Notes: generated from the letters alone by a model not told the origin. A stretch of 64,000 bases of DNA from Geothrix sp. (GCF_030219325.1 NZ_CP126625.1:3669874-3733873), one strand, 5' to 3'. Positions 1 through 7,440 are shown, numbered from the stretch's first letter. Made by a program: numbers and translations.

Positions 1-90
1 TGCGACGACGACCGCATCGTGCTCGGCCTGCCCCTGCCCAGGCCCCTGCTGCCCCCGCTTCGCGGCCAGGTGGTCATCCGCCTCCGCTAA
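1..90 (+). CDS. C-terminal fragment of an unidentified protein
   Basis: The window opens inside a plus-strand reading frame that runs 29 codons to a TAA at 88-90. The visible tail is rich in Pro, Leu and Arg (it ends in VVIRLR) and follows a Cys-Asp-Asp-Asp stretch. Codons favour G or C in third position like the neighbours, which supports real coding. No domain can be recognised from so short a piece, and the start lies outside the window. Confidence 0.5.
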   Translation, partial: CDDDRIVLGLPLPRPLLPPLRGQVVIRLR

Positions 91-179
91 GAGTGCCCTT
101 CGACAGTCCCTGTCCAACCCCTGGCTGGACACTGGATCGAGGCCAGGCTGCCGGACCCACGAATTTTTCGCCTCGGGCC

Positions 180-208
180 TTGACAAAGGCGAATTAAAAA
201 CGAATACT
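180..208 (+). promoter_or_regulatory. Sigma-70-type promoter
   Basis: A perfect -35 hexamer TTGACA (180-185) is followed after 17 bases by AATACT (203-208), which matches the -10 consensus at four of six positions, in a locally AT-rich patch. It lies 27 bases upstream of the small ORF starting at 235 and would place the transcript start near 215. Confidence 0.6.
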
Positions 209-234
209 GGGTAAACGGGACAGATGGAGCCCCC

Positions 235-435
235 ATGCGGACCCCTTCACGCAGATTTGGTTACAAGTTCAGCGGCTACTTCATGGAATACGGCCCCATC
301 GAGGCCGAGAGCCTGGATGCAGCCAAGGCCGAGATCCGGCAGCGCCTGAGCGTGACCCGCCTGCCCCTGGGGCTCCAGGTCTGGGACCTGGCCGAGCGCC
401 CCCTCACCCGCTGGCGCGTGGACGCCGCCAGCTAG
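235..435 (+). CDS. Small conserved hypothetical protein, 66 aa
   Basis: Sixty-six codons begin at an ATG preceded by GGAG at 226-229 and by a good promoter at 180-208. The product is soluble, with no signal peptide or membrane segment. It has an aromatic N-terminal half (FGYKFSGYFMEYGPIE), a helix-like middle (residues 24-40) and a C-terminal WDLAERPLTRWRV segment. I do not recognise a family. The codon bias, promoter and ribosome site make it a convincing gene. It stands alone, converging on ribF 18 bases downstream. Confidence 0.6.
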   Translation: MRTPSRRFGYKFSGYFMEYGPIEAESLDAAKAEIRQRLSVTRLPLGLQVWDLAERPLTRWRVDAAS

Positions 436-453
436 AGGCCTGGGCCAGCCACC

Positions 454-1389
454 CTATTCCCCGTGGGCCTTCCACCAGGTCTTGCCTTCGGCCACGTCCT
501 GGGCGATCTGGACTCTCAGCTCATCGACCGAACCGAACTTCACCTCGCCGCGGATGCGGTGCAGGAACCGCACGGTCAGACGGGTGCCGTAGAGGTCGCC
601 ATCAAAGCCGGGCAGGTGGGTCTCCACCGTGAGGCGGCGGCCCTCGAAGGTGGGCTTTTCGCCCACGTTCGTGAGCCCCAGGCGCACACCGCCCTGGTGG
701 GGAAGGAGCACCTCGGTGACGTAGACGCCGAAGGCCGGCAGCTGCTCCTGCTCCCAGGCCAGGTTCGCCGTGGGGAAGCCCAGGTGGCGGCCGCGCCGGT
801 CGCCCTCCACCACCACGCCGGTGAGGGCGTAGGGATGGCCCAGCAGGGCCGCCGCCGCCTCCGCGTCACCCGCGTCCAGAGCCTCGCGGATGCGCGTGCT
901 GGACAGGCGGCCGCCATCCGGCGCCCGCAGGGCCAGGGTGCGCACCTCGCAGCCATGGGCCGCGCCCCAGGCCTCAAGGGTCTCCACGCTGCCGCTGCGG
1001 TCCCGGCCGAACTGGAAGGCGCGGCCCACGTGCAGCTCCACTGGCGCAAGGATGCCCTGGAGCCGATCCAGGAAGGCCTCGGGGCTCAGCTCGGAGAAGG
1101 CCCGGCTGAAGGGGATCACCCAGGCCAGGTCCATGCCCGCCGCCTCGAAGGCCGCCAGCCGCTGCTCGAGGGTCATGAGCAGCTTCGGCTTGCGCTCGGG
1201 CGCCACCACCAGGGTGGGGTGCGGGTCGAAGGTCACCACGGCGGCGCGCTGACCCAGCAGCCGGGCCCGGCCCGCCGCGATCTGCAGCAGTTCCCGGTGC
1301 CCCGCATGGACGCCATCGAAGGTGCCCAGGGTCACGACGAAGGGGCCCGAGGCCGGGGCGGTTTCCAGATCGTGGCGCCAGACTTCCAT
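454..1389 (-). CDS. ribF: Bifunctional riboflavin kinase / FAD synthetase
   Basis: A 311-residue protein of normal RibF length that converts riboflavin to FMN and then FAD in the cytoplasm. The N-terminal adenylyltransferase domain shows the nucleotide-binding motif GTFDGVHAGH (22-31) and the SSTRIREAL motif (163-171). The C-terminal flavokinase domain begins near residue 184 and has GFPTAN (204-209). The start is the ATG at 1389, whose A is shared with the TGA of the TerC-family gene upstream (TGATG), so the two are translationally coupled. The other riboflavin gene here, ribD, lies 53 kb away, so the pathway is dispersed. Confidence 0.95.
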   Translation of the reverse strand: MEVWRHDLETAPASGPFVVTLGTFDGVHAGHRELLQIAAGRARLLGQRAAVVTFDPHPTLVVAPERKPKLLMTLEQRLAAFEAAGMDLAWVIPFSRAFSELSPEAFLDRLQGILAPVELHVGRAFQFGRDRSGSVETLEAWGAAHGCEVRTLALRAPDGGRLSSTRIREALDAGDAEAAAALLGHPYALTGVVVEGDRRGRHLGFPTANLAWEQEQLPAFGVYVTEVLLPHQGGVRLGLTNVGEKPTFEGRRLTVETHLPGFDGDLYGTRLTVRFLHRIRGEVKFGSVDELRVQIAQDVAEGKTWWKAHGE

Positions 1390-2333
1390 CACTCCGCCCC
1401 GTCCTGCTCGGCGGGCCAGGCCAGGCTGGCCACGACGCTGCCCGCCAGCACCGCCGCGATGACCAGGAGGCTGATCTGCACCGGGATGTGCACCCACTGG
1501 GCGATGCACATCTTCACACCCACGAAGGCCAGCACCACGGCCAGCCCCGTCTTCAGCCGGTGGAAGCGGTCCATCATCTTGGCCAGCAGGAAGTAGAGGC
1601 TGCGCAGACCCAGGATCGCGAAGATGTTCGAGGTGTAGACCACGAAGGGATCGCGGCTCACGGCCAGCACCGCGGGGATGGAGTCCACGGCGAAGACCAG
1701 GTCCGTCACCTCGATGGTGATGAGCACCAGCAGCATGGGCGTGGCGAGGCGACGGCCCTCCCGCAGCACCCAGAAGCGCTCGTGGCCCCCGGTCTCGTCG
1801 TAGGGCACCAGGCGGCGGAAGGCCCGCACCAGCGGGTACTGCGTGGGATCCGAATCCTCCTCGGCCACCAGCAGCATCTTCAGCCCGGTGTAGACCAGGA
1901 AGCCGCCGAAGACATACATCATCCACTCGAAGCGGTTCAGCAGGGCCGTGCCCGCCAGGATCATCCCCGCCCGCATGATCAGCGCGCCCAGCACGCCCCA
2001 GAACAGCACCCGGTGCTGGTGGCGGAGGTCCACCTGGAAGCTGCGGAAGACCAGCACGAACACGAAGAGGTTGTCCACGCTGAGGGACTTCTCCAGCACG
2101 TAGCCCGTGAACCACTCCAGGCCCTTCTGCGTGCCCTCGGCCTGCCAGATGAGGCCGTTGAAGATCAGCGCCAGGGTGATCCAGACGGCGCTCCAGATGC
2201 CCGCCTCGCGCACGGAGGGGGCGTGGATCCGGCGGTTGAACACCCCCAGGTCCAGGGCCAGCATCAGGAACACGAAGGCGTGGAAGCCGACCCACGCCCA
2301 CCAGGGCGCAGCTTGGAGCAGGGCGTCGACCAA
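1389..2333 (-). CDS. TerC/Alx-family integral membrane protein
   Basis: A 314-residue polytopic protein of the TerC family, whose characterised members export manganese (Alx, MeeF/MeeY) or associate with tellurite resistance. Both family signatures with conserved acidic residues inside membrane helices are present: EKSLSVDNLF at 81-90 and TDLVFAVDSIPA at 210-221. About eight hydrophobic segments are visible. The gene overlaps ribF by one base, and a strong terminator-like hairpin (2387-2418) separates it from the gene upstream. Metal export is the family expectation; the actual ion cannot be read from sequence. Confidence 0.88.
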   Translation of the reverse strand: MVDALLQAAPWWAWVGFHAFVFLMLALDLGVFNRRIHAPSVREAGIWSAVWITLALIFNGLIWQAEGTQKGLEWFTGYVLEKSLSVDNLFVFVLVFRSFQVDLRHQHRVLFWGVLGALIMRAGMILAGTALLNRFEWMMYVFGGFLVYTGLKMLLVAEEDSDPTQYPLVRAFRRLVPYDETGGHERFWVLREGRRLATPMLLVLITIEVTDLVFAVDSIPAVLAVSRDPFVVYTSNIFAILGLRSLYFLLAKMMDRFHRLKTGLAVVLAFVGVKMCIAQWVHIPVQISLLVIAAVLAGSVVASLAWPAEQDGAE

Positions 2334-2386
2334 GGATCCTCCAGACTCCCCAGCTTACCTGGGTTGGCCAGGGGCCTGCCGGGTAC

Positions 2387-2418
2387 GACGGAAGGGGCCC
2401 CGCGGGGCCCCCTCCGTC
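2387..2418 (-). terminator. Strong GC-rich hairpin, probable terminator
   Basis: GACGGA (2387-2392) pairs with TCCGTC (2413-2418). After one A-C mismatch, GGGGCCCC (2394-2401) pairs with GGGGCCCC (2404-2411). The structure sits just after the stop of the minus-strand gene 2433-2789 and 54 bases before the TerC gene. It lacks a clear U-tract, so termination is inferred from position and stability. Confidence 0.5.
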
Positions 2419-2432
2419 ACCTGGACACCGTC

Positions 2433-2789
2433 CTACTTGCGGGTCTGGGCGTCGTGCTTCTCGCGCTTGATGCGGCGGCTCTCGCGGTTCTGCTCGCCCT
2501 CGATCTTGGCGGCTTCCTTCTTCGTGATCTTGCCGTCGGCCTCGGCCTTGGCGATGTCCTTGTTGATCTTCCCCTCCTGGCGCTCCAGGCGGGCGGTCTC
2601 CTTGGGCGTCAGCGAGCCGTTGGCCACGCCCTTGGCGATGCGCTGCTGCTGCTTCTCGGCGCGCTTCTCGGCGCGGGCTTCGCGCTTGGGGGTGGTGGTC
2701 TGGGTGCCCGGCTGGGGCGCCTGGGCGAAGAGGGAGGCGCCCGCGACGAGGGAACCGATCAGGGCGGCGGAGAGACGGCGGAGGTTCAT
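2433..2789 (-). CDS. Small secreted, highly charged helical protein
   Basis: A 118-residue protein starting at the ATG at 2789, behind AAGGAT; longer in-frame starts lack a ribosome site and would bury the signal peptide. The N-terminus MNLRRLSAALIGSLVAGASLFAQ is a clear Sec signal. The mature part is almost all charged and amphipathic, with an internal two-fold repeat: ANGSLTPKETARLERQEGKI is echoed by ADGKITKKEAAKIEGEQNRE. No family function is recognised. Basic helical periplasmic proteins of this kind are sometimes metal- or stress-related, but nothing here proves that. Confidence 0.7.
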   Translation of the reverse strand: MNLRRLSAALIGSLVAGASLFAQAPQPGTQTTTPKREARAEKRAEKQQQRIAKGVANGSLTPKETARLERQEGKINKDIAKAEADGKITKKEAAKIEGEQNRESRRIKREKHDAQTRK

Positions 2790-2995
2790 GGCAGATCCTT
2801 TTGGGTGGGGGGCGACGGCCCCGCTGGTGTTCATTTCACGGCCCGTGCCAAGTGGGCATCTCTTCTGACCCCAAGGCATCGGAATTGGTTGAAGCGCCCC
2901 CGCGTGGATCCTTGCCCCATCCTCCGCCCGGCGATGTCGCAGCCTGCCTCACCACGGCCCAACACGGAGCCGGGGGAATCCCTCATCATGTCCCC

Positions 2996-3721
2996 ATGAG
3001 CCTGCCCCGCTTCTTCCTGGCGCCGCTGCCCGCCGCCGAGAACGCCCTCGTACCCCTGGACGCCGAGGCGGCCCGCCACCTCAAGGCCCTGCGCCTGAAG
3101 CCCGGCGCCGCCCTGGAGCTGGTGCTGGGCGCCCAGGCCTGGACGGCGGACCTGGCCGAGCTGGACCGGGGCCGGGCCGTGGCGCGCCTGGTGGCGCCCC
3201 TGCAGGAGGACCGGGAGCCCCCCGTGGCCCTCCAGGCCTGCCTGCCCCTGCCCGCGCAGCTGAGCCTCTTCGACGAGTGGTTGCCGCCCCTGGTGGAGCT
3301 GGGGGTCACGCTCATCCAGCCCGTGGTCTACCAGCGCAGCGAGTTCGACGCCACCAAGACCGCCGCGCGCATGGAGCGGTGGGCGCGCCTCATCCAGTCC
3401 GCCTGCGAGCAGAGCCACCGCAGCCGCCTGCCGGAGCTGCGGCCCCCCATGCCCTTCGCGGCCCTGCCGACCTGGGAGGCACCCCAGAAGTGGGTGGCCT
3501 ACGAGCTGGCCACGGGCCAGGCCAATCCCCCCTGGCGGTCCGAGCCCCTGGCCTTCACCAGCGGCCCCGAGGGCGGCATCACGGACGGGGAGTTCGCGGC
3601 CCTGCGCGCCGCCGGCTGGCAGCCCGTGAGCCTGGGCCGCAGCATCCTCCGCGCGGTCACCGCCCCCGTGGCCCTGTTGGGCGCCGTGCAGTACCAGCTG
3701 GGCGGGGGCCGTCCCGCCTAG
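2996..3721 (+). CDS. rsmE: 16S rRNA (uracil-1498-N3)-methyltransferase
   Basis: A 241-residue SPOUT-class methyltransferase that methylates U1498 of 16S rRNA. The N-terminal PUA-like part contains ARHLKALRLKPG. The knotted C-terminal SAM site shows GPEGG (190-194) and LGRSILRAVTA (213-223), both diagnostic of RsmE. The ATG at 2996 gives the standard length and starts exactly at the conserved PRFFL segment. An in-frame extension to 2801 is open but shows no homology features. The gene is alone, divergent from 2433-2789. Confidence 0.93.
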   Translation: MSLPRFFLAPLPAAENALVPLDAEAARHLKALRLKPGAALELVLGAQAWTADLAELDRGRAVARLVAPLQEDREPPVALQACLPLPAQLSLFDEWLPPLVELGVTLIQPVVYQRSEFDATKTAARMERWARLIQSACEQSHRSRLPELRPPMPFAALPTWEAPQKWVAYELATGQANPPWRSEPLAFTSGPEGGITDGEFAALRAAGWQPVSLGRSILRAVTAPVALLGAVQYQLGGGRPA

Positions 3722-3828
3722 GGCGCCTTCGGTGCCGGAAAAATCATGGTGGGAGGATGGCGGCCGATGACCTACCTGATCCGTCCCCGCGAAGCTGCTG
3801 TCGCCCGGGCGCCCCGGGAGGACCCGCC

Positions 3829-4326
3829 ATGAAACGCCGAACGCTGCTCTGCACCCCCTTCCTGCTGGCCGCCCCCCTGGTGGCCGGCGACTACGACGCC
3901 CTGGCCCGGACCCTCCGCCAGGCCTGGCCCCAGTGCGGCACCGTGGCCCTGGTCTGCGACACCGCCGGCAGCAAGGGGGTCATCGAGGCCATCACCGGGG
4001 CCATGGCGGGCATGAAGGTCATCGTGATGGACGTGAAGGGCCAGCAGGACATCGGCAAGGCCGTGGCCACGCTGACCGGGCGCCACCCCGATGCGGTGGT
4101 GCTGGTGGCTGGGGACAAGGTGGCCGGGGACGGCAGCAGCGCCGCCGCCTTCCTCATCCAGCGCCTGGGCGCCGCCAAGATCCCCACCGTGGGCACCACC
4201 GAACAGGCCGTCAAGCAGGGCGCCGTCTTCGCCGTGGGGCCCGGCACCGGTGGCAAGGTCCTCGGCAACGCCAAGGCGGCCGGCGTGGCCGGCGTCAGCC
4301 TTCCGGCCGGAGCCCTTTCCAACTAA
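3829..4326 (+). CDS. Small secreted single-lobe binding-protein-like paralog A
   Basis: A 165-residue protein starting at an ATG behind GGGAGGA (3816-3822). The signal peptide is MKRRTLLCTPFLLAAPLVAG. The mature protein alternates beta strands and helices: a TVALVCDTAG strand, KVIVMDVKGQQDIGKAVATL, DAVVLVAGDKVAGDG, and KIPTVGTTEQAVKQGAVFAVG. This resembles one lobe of ABC-type periplasmic binding proteins (the PF04392-like fold), but it is less than half their usual length. A close paralog follows at 4511. No permease or ATPase is adjacent, so it is not an ordinary transporter component. Function unknown. Confidence 0.8.
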   Translation: MKRRTLLCTPFLLAAPLVAGDYDALARTLRQAWPQCGTVALVCDTAGSKGVIEAITGAMAGMKVIVMDVKGQQDIGKAVATLTGRHPDAVVLVAGDKVAGDGSSAAAFLIQRLGAAKIPTVGTTEQAVKQGAVFAVGPGTGGKVLGNAKAAGVAGVSLPAGALSN

Positions 4327-4335
4327 GGTCCGGGA

Positions 4336-4388
4336 CAGACCACCCCCTGGAGGCTCCGGGGCGGGGGTCCCCCATCGGGAGTGGTCTG
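4336..4388 (+). promoter_or_regulatory. Structured RNA element between tandem paralogs
   Basis: A perfect 8-bp outer stem, CAGACCAC (4336-4343) with GTGGTCTG (4381-4388), encloses two inner hairpins. The first pairs CCCC-GGA (4344-4351, one bulged T) with TCC-GGGG (4355-4361). The second pairs GGGG (4363-4366) with CCCC (4370-4373). The result is a three-way junction in the 184-base gap before the second paralog. A second hairpin, GACCCC/GGGGTC, follows at 4433-4450. It matches no riboswitch class I know; it could terminate paralog A or regulate paralog B. Confidence 0.4.
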
Positions 4389-4510
4389 CGGATTGGGGTT
4401 GGAAAGATGCCTTTTCCACCCTGTTCGGTCAAGACCCCCCGGGAGGGGTCGATGAGTCCTCCATGTGCCCGGTCCGGCGTGTGCCCGGATGGCCCCAAGG
4501 AGATCGAACC

Positions 4511-5008
4511 ATGAAGCTTGTGACCCTTCTGTCCGCCGCCGCCCTGATGACCACCACCCTGGCCGCCGGCGAGTACGACGCCCTCGGCAAGGCCGTGCGC
4601 AGCGCCTGGCCCTCGGTCGCCACCGTGGCCGTGGTCTGCGATTCCGCCAACCACAAGGGCGCCATCGATGCCATCGCCGGCGCCATGCCCGGCATGAAGC
4701 TCATCGTGGTGGACGTGAAGGGCCAGCAGGACATGGGCAAGGCCCTCAGCACCCTGGGCAGCCGCCACCCCGATGCCGTGGTGCTCGTGGCCGGCGACAA
4801 GGTGGCCGGCGATGGCACCGGCGGCGCCGCCTTCCTCATCCAGCGCATGGCCGCCGCCAAGGTCCCCACCGTGGCCACCACCGAGGCCGCCGTCCGCCAG
4901 GGCGCCGTGCTGGGCCTGGGCGCGGGCACCGGTGGCAAGCTGCTGGCCAACGCCAAGGTGGCCGGCGTGGCGGGCGTCACCATTCCCGCCAGCGCCAGCC
5001 AGATCTGA
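4511..5008 (+). CDS. Small secreted single-lobe binding-protein-like paralog B
   Basis: A 165-residue protein, identical in length to the gene at 3829 and alignable along its whole length without obvious gaps, so the pair arose by tandem duplication. The signal peptide is MKLVTLLSAAALMTTTLAAG. Conserved blocks include DVKGQQDMGKAL, RHPDAVVLVAGDKVAGDG, AAFLIQRM and the glycine-rich GAGTGGKLLANAKVAGVAGV. The ATG at 4511 follows AAGGAG-type sequence (4498-4503). It is separated from its twin by a structured 184-base spacer. Function unknown; extracytoplasmic ligand sensing or binding is a guess from the fold-like pattern. Confidence 0.8.
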   Translation: MKLVTLLSAAALMTTTLAAGEYDALGKAVRSAWPSVATVAVVCDSANHKGAIDAIAGAMPGMKLIVVDVKGQQDMGKALSTLGSRHPDAVVLVAGDKVAGDGTGGAAFLIQRMAAAKVPTVATTEAAVRQGAVLGLGAGTGGKLLANAKVAGVAGVTIPASASQI

Positions 5009-5034
5009 TCACACCACAACACACGAGGTATGCT

Positions 5035-5056
5035 GAAGGCTCCCCCGGGAGCCTTC
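5035..5056 (+). promoter_or_regulatory. Perfect hairpin burying the ribosome site of the M28 peptidase
   Basis: GAAGGCTCCC (5035-5044) and GGGAGCCTTC (5047-5056) form a perfect 10-bp stem with a 2-base apex that ends one base before the ATG at 5057. The only Shine-Dalgarno candidate for that ATG, GGGAG at 5047-5051, lies in the 3' arm and would be sequestered. The stem also follows the stop of paralog B by 26 bases, so it could act as a terminator instead. Confidence 0.5.
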
Positions 5057-6670
5057 ATGCGTTTTCTGCTGCCCATCCTGGCCGCCACCAGCCTGCTCGC
5101 CCAGACGGCCCACCCGGCGCCCAAGGTGCAGGAGGGGCCCCTGCGCGCCCACCTGGCCTTCCTGGCCGATGACCTGCTGGAGGGCCGGGGCACGGGCCAG
5201 CGCGGCGCCGAGCTCACGGTGCGCTACCTGGAGACCCAGCTGCAGAGCCTGGGCCTGCGGCCGGGGAACGGCGCATCCTACCGCCAGCCGGTGTCCCTGC
5301 TGGGCCTGAAGGCCCTGCCCGGGCGCAGCACGCTGAGCTTCCTGGGTGGCGGCGCCTGCGCCACGCCGACCTTCGGCAGCGAGATCGTCTTCGGTTCCGG
5401 CGTGGCCCAGGCCGAGCAGACCTTCGACGCGCCCGTGGTGTTCGCGGGCTTCGGCATCGACGCGCCCGAGTGGCGCTGGGACGACTACAAGGGCCTGGAC
5501 CTGCGGGGCAAGGTGCTGCTCATGCTGGTGAACGAGCCCGCCCCCACCGCCGAGGAGCCGGGCCTCTTCGATGGCGCCAACCTGAGCGCCTACGGTCGCT
5601 GGACGAAGAAGTTCGAGATGGCCGCGCAGCACGGCGCCCTGGGCGTCCTGCTGGTCCACACCCCGGCTTCGGCCACCTACGGCTGGACCGTGGTGCGGCC
5701 CAGCTGGGAGGCGGAGCGCTTCTCCCTCGCCCAGGGCCCCCGCGGCACCGGGCTGCAGGGCTGGGTCACGGAGGAGGTGGCGAAGGCCCTGGCGAAGCAG
5801 GGCGGCCAGGACCTGGACGCCCTGCGGGCCCAGGCCCAGCGCCGCGACTTCCGGCCCCTGGCCCTGGACCTGCGCCTGCAGGGCACGCTGCGCAGCGAGG
5901 TCCGCACCGTGGCGCAGTTCAACGTGGCGGGCGTGGTGCCGGGCACCGATCCCGTCCTGAAAGAGGAACTGGTGGTCTACAGCGCCCACTGGGACCACCT
6001 GGGCAAGGGCCCGGGCCTGGCCGTGGACACCCACGCGCCCGCCGTGCCCGGCCACGAAGCCGACACCATCTACAACGGGGCCATCGACAACGCCTCGGGC
6101 TGCGCGGCCCTGCTGGCCATGGCCCAGGCGGCCCGCCACGCCCCCGCCAAGCGCAGCCAGATGTTCCTGTTCGTGTGCGCCGAGGAGCAGGGCCTGCTGG
6201 GCTCCCGGGCCTACGCCGAGGCGCCCCTCTGGCCCCTGGCGAAGACCGCCGCGGATCTCAACCTGGACAGCCTCAACTTCGTGGCCCCCACCCGGGATAT
6301 CGGCCTGCCCTTCCGCGAGCGCAGCACCCTGGGCGAGGTGGCCGAGGCCGTGGCCAGGGCCTCGAACCTGACGGTGGCCCCCACCCATCCCGACACCGGC
6401 GGGGGCTACTTCCGCTCGGACCACTACAGCTTCGTGCAGGCCGGCGTGCCCGCCCTTTCCGTGGGCGGCGGCCGCGACTTCCTGGGCGCCGACCCGGCCG
6501 CCCTCAAGGCCAAGGCTTCCGCCTACGGCAAGCGCTACCACCAGGTCACGGACGAGTACGACCCCGCCTGGGACCTGCGCGGCATGGTGCAGCAGGCCCA
6601 GTTCACCTTCGACCTCGGCCAGGCCGTGGCCAACGCCCCCACCAGGCCCACCTTCAAGACCGTCAAATAG
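5057..6670 (+). CDS. Secreted M28-family zinc aminopeptidase with PA domain
   Basis: A 537-residue exported metallopeptidase. The ATG at 5057 begins the signal peptide MRFLLPILAATSLLAQ; an ATG at 5030 would add nine residues ahead of it with a badly spaced ribosome site. A protease-associated insert occupies roughly residues 120-240. The M28 zinc ligands follow in order: AHWDHLG (about 310), the bridging Asp in DNASGCAAL (about 343), the catalytic EE in CAEEQGLLGSRAY (about 375), Asp in LNLDSLNF, and a late His in SDHYSFVQAGVPAL. It probably releases N-terminal amino acids from peptides in the periplasm or outside the cell. Translation may be controlled by the hairpin at 5035-5056. Confidence 0.9.
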   Translation: MRFLLPILAATSLLAQTAHPAPKVQEGPLRAHLAFLADDLLEGRGTGQRGAELTVRYLETQLQSLGLRPGNGASYRQPVSLLGLKALPGRSTLSFLGGGACATPTFGSEIVFGSGVAQAEQTFDAPVVFAGFGIDAPEWRWDDYKGLDLRGKVLLMLVNEPAPTAEEPGLFDGANLSAYGRWTKKFEMAAQHGALGVLLVHTPASATYGWTVVRPSWEAERFSLAQGPRGTGLQGWVTEEVAKALAKQGGQDLDALRAQAQRRDFRPLALDLRLQGTLRSEVRTVAQFNVAGVVPGTDPVLKEELVVYSAHWDHLGKGPGLAVDTHAPAVPGHEADTIYNGAIDNASGCAALLAMAQAARHAPAKRSQMFLFVCAEEQGLLGSRAYAEAPLWPLAKTAADLNLDSLNFVAPTRDIGLPFRERSTLGEVAEAVARASNLTVAPTHPDTGGGYFRSDHYSFVQAGVPALSVGGGRDFLGADPAALKAKASAYGKRYHQVTDEYDPAWDLRGMVQQAQFTFDLGQAVANAPTRPTFKTVK

Positions 6671-6722
6671 GGCCGTGGCGCTGGTCACAGGGCCGAACAA
6701 GCGCCAGCCACGGGCTGGTAGG

Positions 6723-6767
6723 CTGGGCGCGCGTGATCCCGAATCCCGCTCCCGACCGCGCGCCCAG
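6723..6767 (+). terminator. Hairpin downstream of the M28 peptidase
   Basis: CTGGGCGCGCG (6723-6733) pairs perfectly with CGCGCGCCCAG (6757-6767) across a 23-base loop, 53 bases after the peptidase stop. There is no U-tract. A terminator role is inferred from position. It also marks the border between ordinary chromosome and the cassette region that starts near 6795. Confidence 0.4.
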
Positions 6768-6794
6768 TCGGGGAACCATTTCCAATCAACCCTC

Positions 6795-6850
6795 TCCCAA
6801 CTTAGACGACAAATCCCCTCCCGAACCCTGTCGTCTAATACTAGTTAGGC
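6795..6850 (+). other. attC-like recombination site, left boundary
   Basis: This 56-base site has an R''-like TCCCAAC (6795-6801), then TTAGACGACA (6802-6811) pairing perfectly with TGTCGTCTAA (6829-6838) across a 17-base loop, a 5-base spacer, and the core GTTAGGC (6844-6850), a consensus GTTRRRY box. Length and layout fit a minimal attC. It is the leftmost site, next to ordinary chromosomal sequence. Confidence 0.6.
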
Positions 6851-6868
6851 ATCCCTACTGAGGCAAAA

Positions 6869-7288
6869 ATGACCAACGATGTTCAGCATTTGAAGCTTTT
6901 GACGATTTTCCATTATGTAATGGCAGGGCTCACTTGCCTACTTTCATCGTTTTTCTTGTTTCACGCCTTTATCGGTTGGTCGGTGATGCACGGAACCGGA
7001 CCATTCCGTGAAGCCGCCAAAAGCGCCCCTCCACCCGGTTTTGGAATCATGTTTTTCGCCGTCGGAGTACTTGCCGTTTGTCTCGGCTGGCTGTTCGGAG
7101 CCTCAATTGCATATGCTGGCTATTCGATCGCGAAACGGAAGCATTACCTTTTCTGCCTCATAATCGCCGGATTGATGTGCGGGTTGTGCAACCCAATCGG
7201 AACGGTCCTCGGGGTCTGCACATTCGTCATTCTGCTCCGGCCCTCCGTAAAGGAAATATTCCAACAAGACACTGTACCCACGGAATGA
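6869..7288 (+). CDS. Cassette-borne small membrane protein
   Basis: A 139-residue integral membrane protein with about four hydrophobic segments (near residues 10-32, 52-78, 93-108 and 110-123) and a Lys/Arg-rich loop AKRKHY before the third. I recognise no family. Codon use and base composition are much more AT-rich than every neighbour (for example the run of T-rich codons around 6900-6960). The gene is flanked by GTTAGGC and its exact complement GCCTAAC. These features mark it as a recently acquired gene cassette. A ribosome site is weak (AGGC at 6860-6863). Confidence 0.75.
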   Translation: MTNDVQHLKLLTIFHYVMAGLTCLLSSFFLFHAFIGWSVMHGTGPFREAAKSAPPPGFGIMFFAVGVLAVCLGWLFGASIAYAGYSIAKRKHYLFCLIIAGLMCGLCNPIGTVLGVCTFVILLRPSVKEIFQQDTVPTE

Positions 7289-7309
7289 AACTATCGTCGG
7301 TGCCTGGCT

Positions 7310-7434
7310 GCCTAACCCTCCGCTCAAGTCGGACCCCGCCTGCATTGCCTTCCGCTCTCTGCCACCTTCTTAATTCCTCGGCTTCGCTCGCTGGCTCGGT
7401 GCGGGTGCGACCACGGAGCTTCCTCCCCTAGGGG
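7310..7434 (+). other. attC-like site after the membrane-protein cassette
   Basis: The site opens with a perfect consensus R'' box GCCTAAC (7310-7316). CTCCG and GTCGGACCCCGC in its left arm pair, with small bulges, with GCGGGTGCGAC and CGGAG near 7400-7417. The closing R' box is poorly conserved (possibly CTAGGGG at 7428-7434). The GCCTAAC box complements the GTTAGGC at the head of the same cassette, as expected for a cassette that once closed into a circle. Confidence 0.6.
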
Positions 7435-7440
7435 CCCGAT

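Noticed and set aside
2334..2432. Possible yybP-ykoY manganese riboswitch ahead of the TerC-family gene
   Set aside because: TerC genes often have one, and a CTGGGGAG-like stretch is present near the start, but the paired conserved core cannot be assembled. The space is instead filled by a simple strong hairpin.
4327..4510. Cyclic-di-GMP (GEMM) riboswitch before paralog B
   Set aside because: The spacer is structured, but none of the conserved GEMM core bases are present in order.
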